DNA of 64,000 nucleotides from positions 5,423,954 to 5,487,953 of the forward strand of contig NC_087066.1 in NCBI RefSeq assembly GCF_963678635.1, given 5' to 3'. The notes beneath the pieces are model-generated. The model saw only the letters and a list, made by a program, of their open reading frames with translations, ran no database searches and had not been told where the DNA came from. The stretch is from Symsagittifera roscoffensis (taxonomy: Eukaryota; Xenacoelomorpha; Acoela; Convolutidae). Below are positions 22,101 to 30,998 of this stretch, one piece after another. The number at the start of each line of letters is the position of its first letter. Position 1 is the first letter of the stretch. A program made the translations under genes and the position numbers.

Positions 22101-22361
22101 TTTGAACCGATACGTGCCAGTTTGTTCTCCACAGACGACATTAAAATTGCAATGACGACTAACTTCCTCACTGAGCGGAATCTGGCTGAAGGCGTATTTT
22201 AAATCTAAGGACGTAAACCAAACATCTCCTGAAATGTCCGACGTGATTATCTGGGCGAACGAGTCCAATAGTTCCAACAAATTCGGCATTTGGTAATGGT
22301 TCTTATGAATTTGGTCATTCATAGGTTTAGCATCCATAGCTAATTTCACAGAACCATCTTT
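19131..22361 (-). CDS. Pol: reverse transcriptase, RNase H, hydrophobic insert, integrase
   Basis: Enzymes that copy element RNA into DNA and integrate it. Numbering from the first Met (22349): RT motif A WFTSLDLKYAF near residue 50, catalytic LDD (bases 22002-22010), then RNase H (CDASHSG, NELELLAIVW, TDHKAI, VDYLSR). Residues ~541-597 hold two strongly hydrophobic segments followed by an Asn/Arg-rich region. The integrase then has an HHCC zinc module (LHRSHAG ... CKDCPQC), DYAG, TDQYSG and GLVERS, with 35 residues between the last Asp and Glu (DD35E). The N-terminal RT fingers are encoded before the upstream TAG (22362-22364) in the same frame. A TAG ends this segment at 19131. Confidence 0.9.
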   Translation of the reverse strand, partial: KDGSVKLAMDAKPMNDQIHKNHYQMPNLLELLDSFAQIITSDISGDVWFTSLDLKYAFSQIPLSEEVSRHCNFNVVCGEQTGTYRFKTGFYGLTDMPKEFQKAMDNTLQGLSGVFCFLDDILIVSKGSVEDHNILVDKVISRLDEEGFALKFSKCEFSLNQLSWLGYDIDSEGYRPKRSKIEAVLALEPPRTLKQLRSFMGILNHLQRFLPNFQVHSDQLRPSLTAGNKSKFVWGECQQTAFSNILQLIANITKMYHYDQSRNSRVKCDASHSGLGAALEQEIEKDVWVPIAFASRFLNDQEKKYSTNELELLAIVWSCEHFRTYLLGNHFVILTDHKAIISALKTNRGNKTYQSRLTRWADRLLPFDFDIFHISGCKLGIVDYLSRFPTFEAPRPSSFDEQYVVKCISRFFDACEFLDGWARHYTSSEELSNTAEISQDYVVPDQINIIELLENCQSRINCPDIDSSIVASNKFENIPVEGALIQDIQSTSKGLYSLEGDKILAITQNNFSNLSIPSPLEGVQRVGSYSSQSALSIIRPNFATFSAWITFYLPILISLWIIILAVSGCHLLSLLIDLFALTSSYRICWNAIGLLSAFHFQTAMNPNTSTNNTNDSFEQLLNQYLPATQHWFSSDRARPRFRAGPVRPRRSSTVQRGTELRNQYARILANFRSKRGRTPVISKQQSQSVNSLEILKSPVVAKDQKSLTGLVGILDSDVLSELTDEDASLSLMKRAIVNRDYEGFCRIDSYIKSFWHCAAVVDGCVVVDNRIAIPMCLRKPLLSRLHRSHAGQLAMVDAAQYIWWPRMHRHIVQLCKDCPQCTKFGKNLKANASFNSSKPLPLLSGPNEELQLDYAGPLLDSFGNSIYILIAIDRYSKYPSAMITRSTGGRKIIKFLKSYIQQHSIPISIKTDQYSGLKNKLVQNFCLEKNIAQYFCPVGDHRGCGLVERSIQTIKRRLGASRLSSDFSNVQDTLRNIIEDIRVTKNSVTGVSPFELQFGRPPNTELSIAADRLSSGIHLDNQRLERDLLTPEQRREQCDSRPRIKVVKKGQSSPMVSPYFGGTTDSVADTPHYRAL
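20795..20926 (-). other. Three spaced CTAGAGGGCG-type motifs inside pol
   Basis: CGCCCTCTAGCG at 20795 and 20861 and CGCCCTCTACCG at 20915 (plus strand), spaced 66 and 54 bases, both multiples of three. In protein they give a repeated (P/S)(L/V)EG. The minus-strand word resembles the core of the CTCF binding motif. Function is unproven. Confidence 0.4.
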
Positions 22362-24254
22362 CTAAGCCATAATAACGATCGGAGAGACGAAATACTCACT
22401 GGTACATTTATTCAGTTTAACCACGTGCCCTCCATGAATTAGTTTTTGGATTTCCTGACCAACTTTATCTTGAATATGCACCGGCACTCTCCTTCCCTTT
22501 TCTTGAATCGGGACGAGTGGAGTCTTGAACGTAGAGAATACTTTGTGGTTTTTGGCTTTGCCGATTCTACTGAATACACGATGGAACTTCTGGTAGAAGT
22601 GAGATTTCCATGAATCCGATGTTAAATTCGGGTTTGATTGGGAGACTTCTCCCACCAAAGGACGATCTGGTCTAACTTGCGTTGTTCTTACTCCCAATTG
22701 GGGTTGCAAATCCAAACCCAGTAAACAACGTGTTCGATTTTCTGAAATAAGGAATTTTGCAGACTTGATATGCCATCCCAAAGATGATACATCCATAATT
22801 AACGTACCCATCAATTCAATTTTCTTCCGATTATAGTCAACGTATACTGTATCAATTGGACTTTCTTGAACCGTGAAGAACTTGGCTGAAGGAACCGTTT
22901 TCAGAATATAGTCTGCTGTCTTCTTATTCACGAAGGAGGCTGGACTCCCAGTATCCACTGTTGCCTTGAAAAACGTCTTGCCACAACGTAGTGTTATCTG
23001 GATGGAACGTAACTTGCCCGTGGCGGCATTGACCACCTCCAACTTTTTCACTGACCTAATTGGGAGACTTGGTTTCTCTGCTGCTACAGATAAAACAGTG
23101 AATTCCGACTCACTATCGGACGTGATGAAATTGCAAGTTTCTTCCACTGTCTCATCTGACTCAGCTTCCACGTTCGCTACATTCTTAGAATTGCAACATT
23201 TGGCAAAGTGACCCTTTTTGTTACAGTTCCTGCAAGTAACATTTCTGGCTGGACAACTCTGCTTGTGGTTTGTTGAGAACCTGTTACCACAGAAATAACA
23301 CGACTTTGATTTCTCGTTGATCCCCTTTTGCTTACTATTCTGTGCCCGACTAATCCTGTCCGAAAGTTTCTTACCCTGGACAGAGAAGGTAGGTTCCTGT
23401 TTTATCCGGGAATTCTGACCCAAGGTGGCACCTGCCTGGGAATAATTGCCCGTCGACGACGAACTCCCGAGTTGCCTTTGCAAATCGGTGGCCGTTAGTG
23501 CTCCCTTTTCTTGCAGTAAAGCTGATTTCAGAGAATCCTCCGGAGTAGCACCTGGATGAATACACAATTCTCTCTGAATATCCTTATATCTCATTTTGGC
23601 AATGAAAATATCTCTTACGACTTCCTTTTCTTGATCGATTGTCCATCCACACAGGGCGGCTTGTCCCGTCAAACGTAAATAGAATGCTTCCAAACTTTCT
23701 CGGTCTGAATGTACCGCGTTGTATATTTGCATACGTTCGATGATGAAATTTTTCTCCTTTCTGAACAGGAGAACACAGAATTCATGGAATTCCCGAAACG
23801 ATAATTCGCTCAAATCCGCATGTGGATAACTTTGGAGGAATCTTTTCCTCCCTTCTGAGCCGAGCGAGAAAAATAAACGAGATTTAACACGTTGTTCAAC
23901 CTCGAAATAATACACTCCTGGTGCAACTCGGGGACCTTTCGCCCGGCGCTCTTCATTCATTTCCGTGACTTTCCGGACCGCCGCGTCATTGCGTGCAATA
24001 CGACTTGCGATTGCTGCAGCATCTTCATCCGCCGCCACAACTTCTGGTTTTGGAGCAGGATCGTCGTGTACGACACCCGGAGGTTTTAATAATTCGCGTG
24101 GATCACATCTCTCTCTCAGAGTGATTGCCAAATTGAATTGACCTATCCACGAATCCCAGCTATGTGGTGGGTCCGCAGTTGGTTTATGCCAAAATACGGA
24201 TACGCCCAACAGGTCAGTTCGATCCTCTGAGGTCGAAACTGCTGGCTGCGCCAT
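22362..24254 (-). CDS. Gag-protease and RT N-terminus of the gypsy element
   Basis: Structural polyprotein plus aspartic protease. The reading starts at ATG 24254-24252 (MAQPAVS); ten further upstream codons lie inside the LTR and are ignored. Gag has a Retrotrans_gag-like helical region near residues 110-230 (YYFEVEQRVKSRLFF ... EAFYLRLTGQA). It is followed by two zinc knuckles, one irregular (CYFCGN...HKQSC) and one canonical CX2CX4HX4C (341-354). The protease active site is VDTGS (Asp 434). The end enters RT (HVVKLNKCTSEYFVSPIVIMA) before a TAG at 22362-22364, after which the frame continues KDGSV. The position of the stop inside RT rather than between gag and pol argues against classic gag-pol suppression and for mutation or an unusual readthrough. 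Confidence 0.85.
   Translation of the reverse strand: MAQPAVSTSEDRTDLLGVSVFWHKPTADPPHSWDSWIGQFNLAITLRERCDPRELLKPPGVVHDDPAPKPEVVAADEDAAAIASRIARNDAAVRKVTEMNEERRAKGPRVAPGVYYFEVEQRVKSRLFFSLGSEGRKRFLQSYPHADLSELSFREFHEFCVLLFRKEKNFIIERMQIYNAVHSDRESLEAFYLRLTGQAALCGWTIDQEKEVVRDIFIAKMRYKDIQRELCIHPGATPEDSLKSALLQEKGALTATDLQRQLGSSSSTGNYSQAGATLGQNSRIKQEPTFSVQGKKLSDRISRAQNSKQKGINEKSKSCYFCGNRFSTNHKQSCPARNVTCRNCNKKGHFAKCCNSKNVANVEAESDETVEETCNFITSDSESEFTVLSVAAEKPSLPIRSVKKLEVVNAATGKLRSIQITLRCGKTFFKATVDTGSPASFVNKKTADYILKTVPSAKFFTVQESPIDTVYVDYNRKKIELMGTLIMDVSSLGWHIKSAKFLISENRTRCLLGLDLQPQLGVRTTQVRPDRPLVGEVSQSNPNLTSDSWKSHFYQKFHRVFSRIGKAKNHKVFSTFKTPLVPIQEKGRRVPVHIQDKVGQEIQKLIHGGHVVKLNKCTSEYFVSPIVIMA
24234..24253 (-). 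other. Primer binding site overlapping the gag start
   Basis: Directly after the terminal CA of the 5' LTR the minus strand reads TGGCGCAGCCAGCAGTTTCG. The TGGCG start is what a tRNA with discriminator G (for example tRNA-Ser) would prime on; the exact tRNA is not assigned. The TG of the site completes the gag ATG and the site itself encodes gag residues 2-7. Confidence 0.7.
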
Positions 24255-24535
24255 GTGAAACGTCGAAAGACAGTTGTAAAACAAGAATCAATTCTCCTTG
24301 TTATGTTATAATCATATAAATAATATAGATAGTTTAGTATTTAAATTATGTCATGACAATGAAATAAATACAACTTAAATCTTTCATAAGTTGTAGAGAA
24401 TGAATAGAGAGCGCATGATGTTAAGACTAGAGTGGATTGGCAGGTCGGTCACGACCTTGACAGATAATGGAATTTAGCACGAATAGCTAGCACACTGTTG
24501 ACGTCATGTTTAAATCTAAGCGACGACGCACCACA
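24254..24535 (-). repeat. 5' LTR of the full-length gypsy element
   Basis: 282 bp, matching 17220-17501. On its plus-strand right side it is followed not by flanking DNA but by the polypurine-tract complement and noncoding sequence of another copy. Confidence 0.88.
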
Positions 24536-24806
24536 TTTCCCCCTCTCGGGAAAAAGAATTCAAACCGTGTTTGAATTTCTTTACTATAAAAGTACAAAAT
24601 TACTAAATGCGCTCTTACATATGAAAATCGTGAAGAACATCAGGTAGACAAAGAGATTCATGGAAATTGACTATCATATATAGAGAAATTTGATATGAAG
24701 TTTAAAGTTTGTAGCAAGAACAAGGTACAATAGTTTGTATAAGTTCTGGACCAAATGCTGAATTCGATAAATGCAAAAGTTTTATTTATCTGACCGACGA
24801 GTTTGT
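24536..24806 (-). repeat. Truncated 3' noncoding region of a second element copy
   Basis: Matches 17502-17775 (polypurine tract, noncoding sequence, one 68-bp unit plus 10 bases) and breaks at GAGTTTGTATA, exactly as at 14033. Confidence 0.8.
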
Positions 24807-25411
24807 ATATAGGTGCTGTTGAGGTTTTAAATCTCGCCTCCAACGGTGACTGCTCAAATGCTTTTGGATAAGACGTTTTTTCTAATCAACAAAATACAAA
24901 AATTACTTGATTAAAAAATAAAACTTTTCGAAATTCTCAACTCTACAGTGGGGTGTTTTCTGTGTACTCTCAGACTCAGAGATTGCAGATCTTACCTCCA
25001 AGTTTGATTGCTCAAGTCATCTTAGTTTTTGATGTATGCCGTTTTTTATGCTTTTGAATTTTTTTAAACTTTGGTTTATGAAATATTTTCCAAGTTCAAA
25101 ATGCTCAACACTATGGCGAGGTGCTCTCGAGGTACTCTCTGGATTTTTGCCTGGACTCCAGTTGTGACTGCTCAATGCCTTTTGCGTGCTTAGATATGAC
25201 ATTTTTAAAAATCTTTTTCAAAATTTCTGAAAAGCGTTAATTTTGAAATAACTGCTTCAAATTTTGAAGTTGTCGACCCTTCGGAGGGTTGATGTCAAGT
25301 TACTACCATCAGTTGCAAATGTGGCTTCTCATCATAATATTTTTGCTTAAGGTTTCTTTATGAAATTACAATCACTTTAAGAAAAAAGAGTTTGACATTT
25401 TGAATTTAATT
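24807..25411. repeat. S block fragment, copy D
   Basis: Satellite units equivalent to 4243-4850, ending within ...TTGAATTTAATTA, after which the sequence is unique. This is the right edge of the tandem complex. Confidence 0.8.
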
Positions 25412-26402
25412 AGTACCAAAAAATCCAAAAACTTTTAATTCACAAAAATATTAGAAAGACAAATAATAAATGGCTAGAAAGCCCTTTAGCCATGCTTTTG
25501 TTTGAACAAAACTTTTCTAAACATTCTGAGATTGCAGAAAAATTGACTAAACAAAATTGCAAACCTCAAAAATCAAGGTAAAAATTACATCTGCTGCTTT
25601 TTTTCTTAGCCTTTTTTGCGTGTTTTCAAAGGAAAGATTATAATCTGTCTATTGAAATGTTTCAATTTACACAGATGAGAATTACGATATCAAAAGCACG
25701 TCAAAAAATTGTTGAAAATAGAATTTTTTTGTTACTCAAAAAATACGATATATTTCAGTCAGTTCCTAACAAAAACGCAAAATTTTCTCAATTTTTAAGA
25801 AGAAAGGTTAAAAAAATATACAGCATCATTTGAAAAACAATAAAAATAACTTTTTTATTGTAAAATTTTTGTTTTTCAATATCTTGGCAATGTAGCAAAA
25901 TTAAAAGTTGAATATTTTGATTTCAAAAAAAAGTATCTATCGTGTTTACTAAGTGTGCAAGAGACACTACAAAGTTTGGATTCGTTATGAACCAAGGAGT
26001 CCATTGAGTCCTATGGACAAAGTTTTTTTCTGGAAAAAAGTCTAGTACCATATTTCAAAGAATCAAATAGTTGCTTATCTCGACTGTTTTTATTAATTTT
26101 ACTCTTGTGGTGCTCTATCCAATAAATATTCTATTGAAGTTCAATTTAATTCACCCTTTTATTCATCTTGTTTGTGCCTACAATTATATCATATTTAGTT
26201 TTGAGGGTTTTTCTCTTCAACAATTATGCAGTTGTAAATATTTTTAAGGCAAAATAACTGAACAGCTGGTATCAAAGTTTTGTTTTGAAACATTAATATT
26301 GCGTCAGAATTTTAAATAGGATCATTGATGTTTTTGTCAAAAATTAAGTGTTCATCAAAAGTTACAGTGAGTACAATTTTTCAGTTGAAGTATTAATTTC
26401 AG
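25412..26402. other. AT-rich intergenic DNA upstream of the F-box gene
   Basis: Poly-A/T-rich with no recognised gene or repeat. It ends in GTATTAATTTCAG, an acceptor-like sequence 9 bases before the F-box ATG. No TATA box in a convincing position. Confidence 0.5.
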
Positions 26403-26411
26403 TATTGAGGC

Positions 26412-28880
26412 ATGACATCAATATCATTCCTTCCAACTGAAATACTCCGTCATATATTCAGCCTCTTGAACTCAATCGACCTCTGTAATATTAGTCAAGT
26501 ATGCAAATCATGGCGTGTTCTATCCCTGGACCCTATGCTCTGGAAAGATCTCTACTTTTCTGGAACATCAGCTAGCCAACTCAGACTATGTTTGAGGTGC
26601 AAATTGAGTAAACATACCCAGTCTCTTACAGTTCGAGTTGGAGGGAATAAGTTCACGGGTCAAAAAGGGCATCAGTCGGTTTTCACGAAGGCAAACTCGG
26701 CTCTGATTCGTGATTACGCGCCGAATGTGTCAGAGTTAATTCTGATATGCAATGTTAAGTCGGAAAGTGCGAGCAACTTGTTAAACGATGCTTTTTTGCC
26801 TCCAAATCTGCAAAGGCTGACGTTGATCAATATCAATTTGTACCCGACTGATTTCAGAAATTCTGCGTTCAAGTTCTTGACATATCTCAAAATTGTGGGC
26901 AGCTCTTTACGTGAGTAGAATAATAATGATTTTGTTTGGCATTAACTCAAGACAAAAAGTTATTTTTCATCATCATAGCAATTATACAGCATTGAACATT
27001 ATACAGTCAAGGGACATTTAAGTTGCAACTTTTTAATTTCAACAAGCAAATAAACGGATTTTTTTCTTCACATTTTTGTCGTTTTTCTGCAGTCATTAAA
27101 GATACAGGAAGAAAATTTTGACGACTGCTGGATAGAACTCTTTTGGAACGAGCTAACTAAATCAAATTTTGAGACATTTTATTTTGAAGGCGTAAAATAG
27201 CCAGTTAATCAAAACTAATTTCGGAGTTGTTGTTGCTCTGGAAACATTCTCAAAAAGAAGAAATTTGAGTTTATGAGCTCAAATTGGTCCTGATGTTCTT
27301 GGGAAGCTGATTTTCTTCACTTAATCCTTATGAAGAGAAAAAACTACAAACAAAATAATTGAAAGAATTATTTGGTCTGGCGTCAAAAATGTTCTTATCG
27401 GTTTTGACCGTACAGATAGTAAAAGGCCTTATACCAGAAAATTAAACAAAAGATCGTTAGAGATAACACAACTGTTTAAAATACCCCTTTGCATGGATCG
27501 GATATCTCCTTGTTCCAAAATATTTGCGGGAACTGTTTTTTCGTTGGCTAGTTTCGAAACAATTTGAGCTCATAAACTCAAATTCGTTGTGTTCTTTTTG
27601 AGAATGTTTTCAGAGCAAGAACAACTCTGAAACTAGTTTTGGTTAACTGGCTATTTCACAACATTAATACAATATTTCTCAAAATTTGATTTGGTTAGCT
27701 CGTTCTAAAATAGTTTTATCTAGCAGTCGTCAAAATTTCATTCCTGTGTCTTTAATGGCTGCAGAGAAAACCACTCAAACCTGAAAAAAAATCCGTTCCT
27801 TTGCTCGTTGAATTTTTGCCTTTTGTTGGAACTTTTATGTCCCGTGACTGTATATCAGAAAAATAGCAAATCTGAGAGGACAGCTGGCGAACTCATAAGG
27901 CTCCTAGGTGCTGCTCTACATATATTGACGGGCGACAATCAAATTGTTCGTTTTAGAACGTCATTGTGGTTGATTTCCATTTTAAAAATCTGAATATAGT
28001 TTCTGGTTGTTTACTACAGCGAGCAGCTAGTTTTACGACAAACCTTCTTTTTTCTAACCTTCCTCCCAAATAAATGTGTCATTAGAAGTATTCACCTGTG
28101 TGCCTTTTTGCTATAACCACGATCTGAAGCATTGGAAACTCATAGCTTCTGTTCTCGGCTTTATTTGTGGCTAGTTTTGTGGCTAGTATTTCTGATGGAC
28201 TAAGCGTCCCTGGCTGAGTGGTTAGTGTGTGAGAATCTCAATTTCTAGGTCGCAGTATGTATGTAGCTTTGAGTCCGAGACGTCGCCGAATTTTTACTAA
28301 TTCAAGGTTTATTTTTATTTTTCTCATTGCACTTCTTAGAACTCTAGAGCTGCTCTTTGGCGTGTTCTCGCTAGTGTTTGCGAAGCGCAGCTTCACCTCT
28401 GTGTCAGATTTTTAAAAAGGAATCTGAGTCAATTGAATCTTATTGTTTTAAATGAAATACAAAAGCATATCTGCAGTTCTTTATTGGCCTTTCATATATC
28501 TGAATTTTTTGTGCTTATTTTCTGTTTTAGGTCACGAACAGCTCCAAAGTCTATCACATATAGCCCCCTTGCGCCATTTATGCATCAACGGACGTTCGTT
28601 CAATTTGCGAGCCAGACTACCGGAGGGTTTTCTCCTTTTGAAACAGCTCAAGACAGTTGATCTGTCTTCCACTTTTTTATCAGACCAACATTTTGAGAGA
28701 ATCATCACAGAGTTGCCAAGTTTAGAACGAATAATTGTTAACAAATGCGAGATGCTGTCTAATAATCTGCTGTCGACACTTTCTAATATAGATAATAGAA
28801 GTTTAATTGTTGAGGCGAAGCTCACTAAAATTGAATCCAAAAATCAACAGCTTTCAAAATATGTCAAAATTTATCTTTAA
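26412..28880 (+). CDS. F-box protein with leucine-rich-repeat-like C-terminus (two exons)
   Basis: Likely substrate receptor of an SCF ubiquitin ligase. Exon 1 is 26412-26910 (donor GTGAGT) and exon 2 is 28531-28880 (acceptor TTCTGTTTTAG). The phase-1 junction joins them into 282 residues ending TAA. Residues ~5-45 form an F-box (LPTEILRHIFSLLNSIDLC ... VCKSW ... LWKDLYF), which binds Skp1. The rest has irregular leucine-rich segments (NLQRLTLININL, LKTVDLSSTFL, LPSLERIIVNKCEML) typical of substrate-binding repeats, ending in a Lys/Asn-rich tail. ATTAAA at 28920-28925 is a possible poly(A) signal. The substrate is unknown. F-box identity is firm; the LRR assignment is by pattern only. Confidence 0.88.
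27004..27850. repeat. Fold-back MITE in the F-box intron (Tc1/mariner-like)
   Basis: Flanked by TA on both sides. Ends are CAGTCAAGGGAC and GTCCCGTGACTG. The arms (about 27004-27287 and 27568-27850) are long imperfect inverted repeats around a ~280-base centre without a transposase. TA target plus CAGTC end fits a non-autonomous Tc1/mariner-type element. Confidence 0.75.
28202..28320 (+). repeat. tRNA-derived SINE (pol III A and B boxes)
   Basis: TGGCTGAGTGG at 28211-28221 is a full match to the pol III A box and GCTTTGAGTCC at 28266-28276 is a near match to the B box. The tRNA-like head does not fold into an intact tRNA and is followed by AT-rich sequence, so a SINE is more likely than a functional tRNA gene. 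The 3' module may extend to the GCGAAGC hairpin near 28380. Confidence 0.55.
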
Positions 28881-28925
28881 TAACTACTGTAAATATGATT
28901 AGTATCACTTTGATTCATTAAATTT

Positions 28926-29725
28926 TGATTTGATTTTATACTTTGCGGAGTGAAATTGAACCGTCGTTTATCATTGTAACTTACCTTTTTCTGAGGCTAA
29001 AATTTGGACTGCCATGATGAGTTTTGATAGGTAACGGGCGTGTTTGTAAGAAACTGATGATTGCAGAGAAGAACTGCTCTGACCCTTGACAATATCTGAA
29101 CTTCTGTGATTCAAAAAAGTGAATCGTTCATAAATAGCTCTGGGTTTTTGAACACTTTTTACAGAAAGACGTACTGACTGTTCAATTGAAAGGCAAACAG
29201 AGTCGTGATTTGAGACTTTGTATCTCCTTTAGTCAGATTGCGATCACAAACCAATTTTGAGCTAAACCATTTCAAATTTTTCTCGAACAAGAAACCAACA
29301 CAACCTAAATGTTTGTTTTCCTTGAGTTCATTGACACCAAACATGAATCATGGGTTGAGGATAAGTAGTATGCTATAACTGATCCCCCCAGTAACAAGTG
29401 GATCGGTGTTAGTGTTAAATTGTCATCAATGCCGCCCGTTACGTGAGTGTGTGGATGAGATTGGTCGAAAGTGGGTGGTTGTGATCGACGTAATGGTTTC
29501 AAATAGATCTCTTGAAAGTTTGTCGGATCCTATATTTAACAGGAAGATCCGTTTAGTGATTGAAACGAAGTGCTTCTACGCAACGTCAAAAGAAGGATCG
29601 GACGAAGCGTTTTAGCCGCTAATGATCTTGGTTGATTTGTCGGCTGTGTTAAAATTTAGAAAAACTGCGAAAGTTCAAATCGAGCAAATTAAATCGGAAG
29701 ACTCCTAAAAATTTCACAAAAAATA
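28926..29725. other. Intergenic DNA, no gene recognised
   Basis: Short open frames only. A ~50-base stretch near 29310-29360 (GTTCATTGACACCAAACATG...) has a diverged direct copy near 31015-31060. Confidence 0.45.
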
Positions 29726-30998
29726 CAGTGCTGATTTAAATTATCCGGACAAATTGAATAGAAATGGACATTTAAAACGCGTTTTTCTCAAATAGGGTTG
29801 ACTTTAGACAAAAAATGATCAAGACTAATCTTGCTAAAAATTTTAACAGAATTAATTTGGTTCAATTTGTTTTTGAAAAATTCGGGCCAAAAAATTTACC
29901 CCAAAAACGATAGTTTTTGGTTTTGTTTAGGCAATCAAAAATTACTCCAAACCTATTGGTTCATTGGCTAACAAAACTATATTACTGCAAGTCTTATAAA
30001 CTAACTGAATTTTTCTCAAAATATGGTGGGGGAAGACCTCAGACATGCATAAACGTGCGTTGTAGCCCAATCAAATTCTTAAATCATGTAGCCTAATAAG
30101 TTTAAGAAGGGTATAACCTCTAAAAGTGGGCCCAAAAGGTTCAAGTTTCGTTTTAATTTGAAAAAAGTGGTGTTTTATGTAGTAAAAATGACATTTTTTT
30201 GCTATCGAACGAAATTAAATATGCTTTTAAATATGCGCTGACAAAATTATAACCTTCTTAAATTTTGTTGAGCTGCATAAGAGGCTTGCAGTCATTTAGT
30301 TTTGTTAGAATTTGAACATTGAGGTTTGGAGTCATTTTTACTAGGTTTGGAGTCATTTTTGGAGTTTTTTTTTGGATTCAATTGACTAAACAAAGCGAAA
30401 ATTAATTTTTATGGGGTAAATGTTTTGGCCCGAATTTTGCAAAACAAATTGCATCATTTCAATTCTGTTAAAATTTTACACAAGATTGTTCTTGATCAGT
30501 TTTTGCTTAAAATCAACCCAATTTGAGAAAAACGCCGGTGCTACTACTATAGAGTGATCCCTTGGAAATAACCAGGTTCCTTGAAAATATGAATTCTAGG
30601 GCTCTGAAATCTTTTATTAATTATGATTTCGCAATTCAGAAAGATGTCACTGTTTTTTTAAACAAATTTTAGGTTTCGTTACATCGTACAACCTACCCCG
30701 CACCATTTTAAGGTGGAAAAGTCAAAAAACTCAACTGTCAATTATGGGCGTTAAACCGCAAAATAAGTTAAAGCGAGCAAATTTCAATATATAAACAATG
30801 TATTAATTACAATTTTTAATCTGAAAAACTCTGACTGAACATATTGAAATGAATAATATGTATACAAATTAGTTTTCAAAATTATAACATGTCTATCATA
30901 ATTGCTTTTCCGAGGGACCACTCTATCATAGTAGTACCAAAACGCCTTTTAAATTTTAAGTTTTACTCTTTTTGTCCGGATAATTTAAATCAGCACTG
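29726..30998. repeat. pogo/Tigger-like non-autonomous DNA transposon
   Basis: Bounded by TA and by 28-bp terminal inverted repeats starting CAGTGCTGATTTAAATTATC and continuing CGGACAAA. The TTATCCGGAC-type end is characteristic of pogo/Tigger elements. Longer subterminal inverted repeats follow (for example near 29790-29890 against 30425-30535). No transposase is present; the length includes the nested insertion at 30544-30934. Confidence 0.75.
30544..30934. repeat. Second MITE nested in the Tigger-like element
   Basis: Flanked by TA, ends CTACTATAGAGTG and the inverse of CTACTATGATAGAG, followed inward by GATCCCTTGGAAA-type inverted sequence. It interrupts the right arm of the 29726-30998 element, whose arm sequence resumes after it, so it inserted later. 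Confidence 0.7.

Larger units (their letters stand above)
17220..24535 (-). mobile_element. Full-length Ty3/gypsy-type LTR retrotransposon, minus strand
   Basis: Read on the minus strand: 5' LTR (24535-24254), primer binding site, gag-protease-RT-RNase H-integrase in one frame, 3' noncoding region, polypurine tract, 3' LTR (17501-17220). The 7.3-kb element has the order protease, RT, RNase H, integrase typical of Ty3/gypsy. No target-site duplication is visible, because element noncoding sequence (24536-24806) continues beyond the 5' LTR. The 5' LTR is therefore shared with a second, truncated copy. The three stop codons in the coding frame are described under the segments. Confidence 0.88.
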
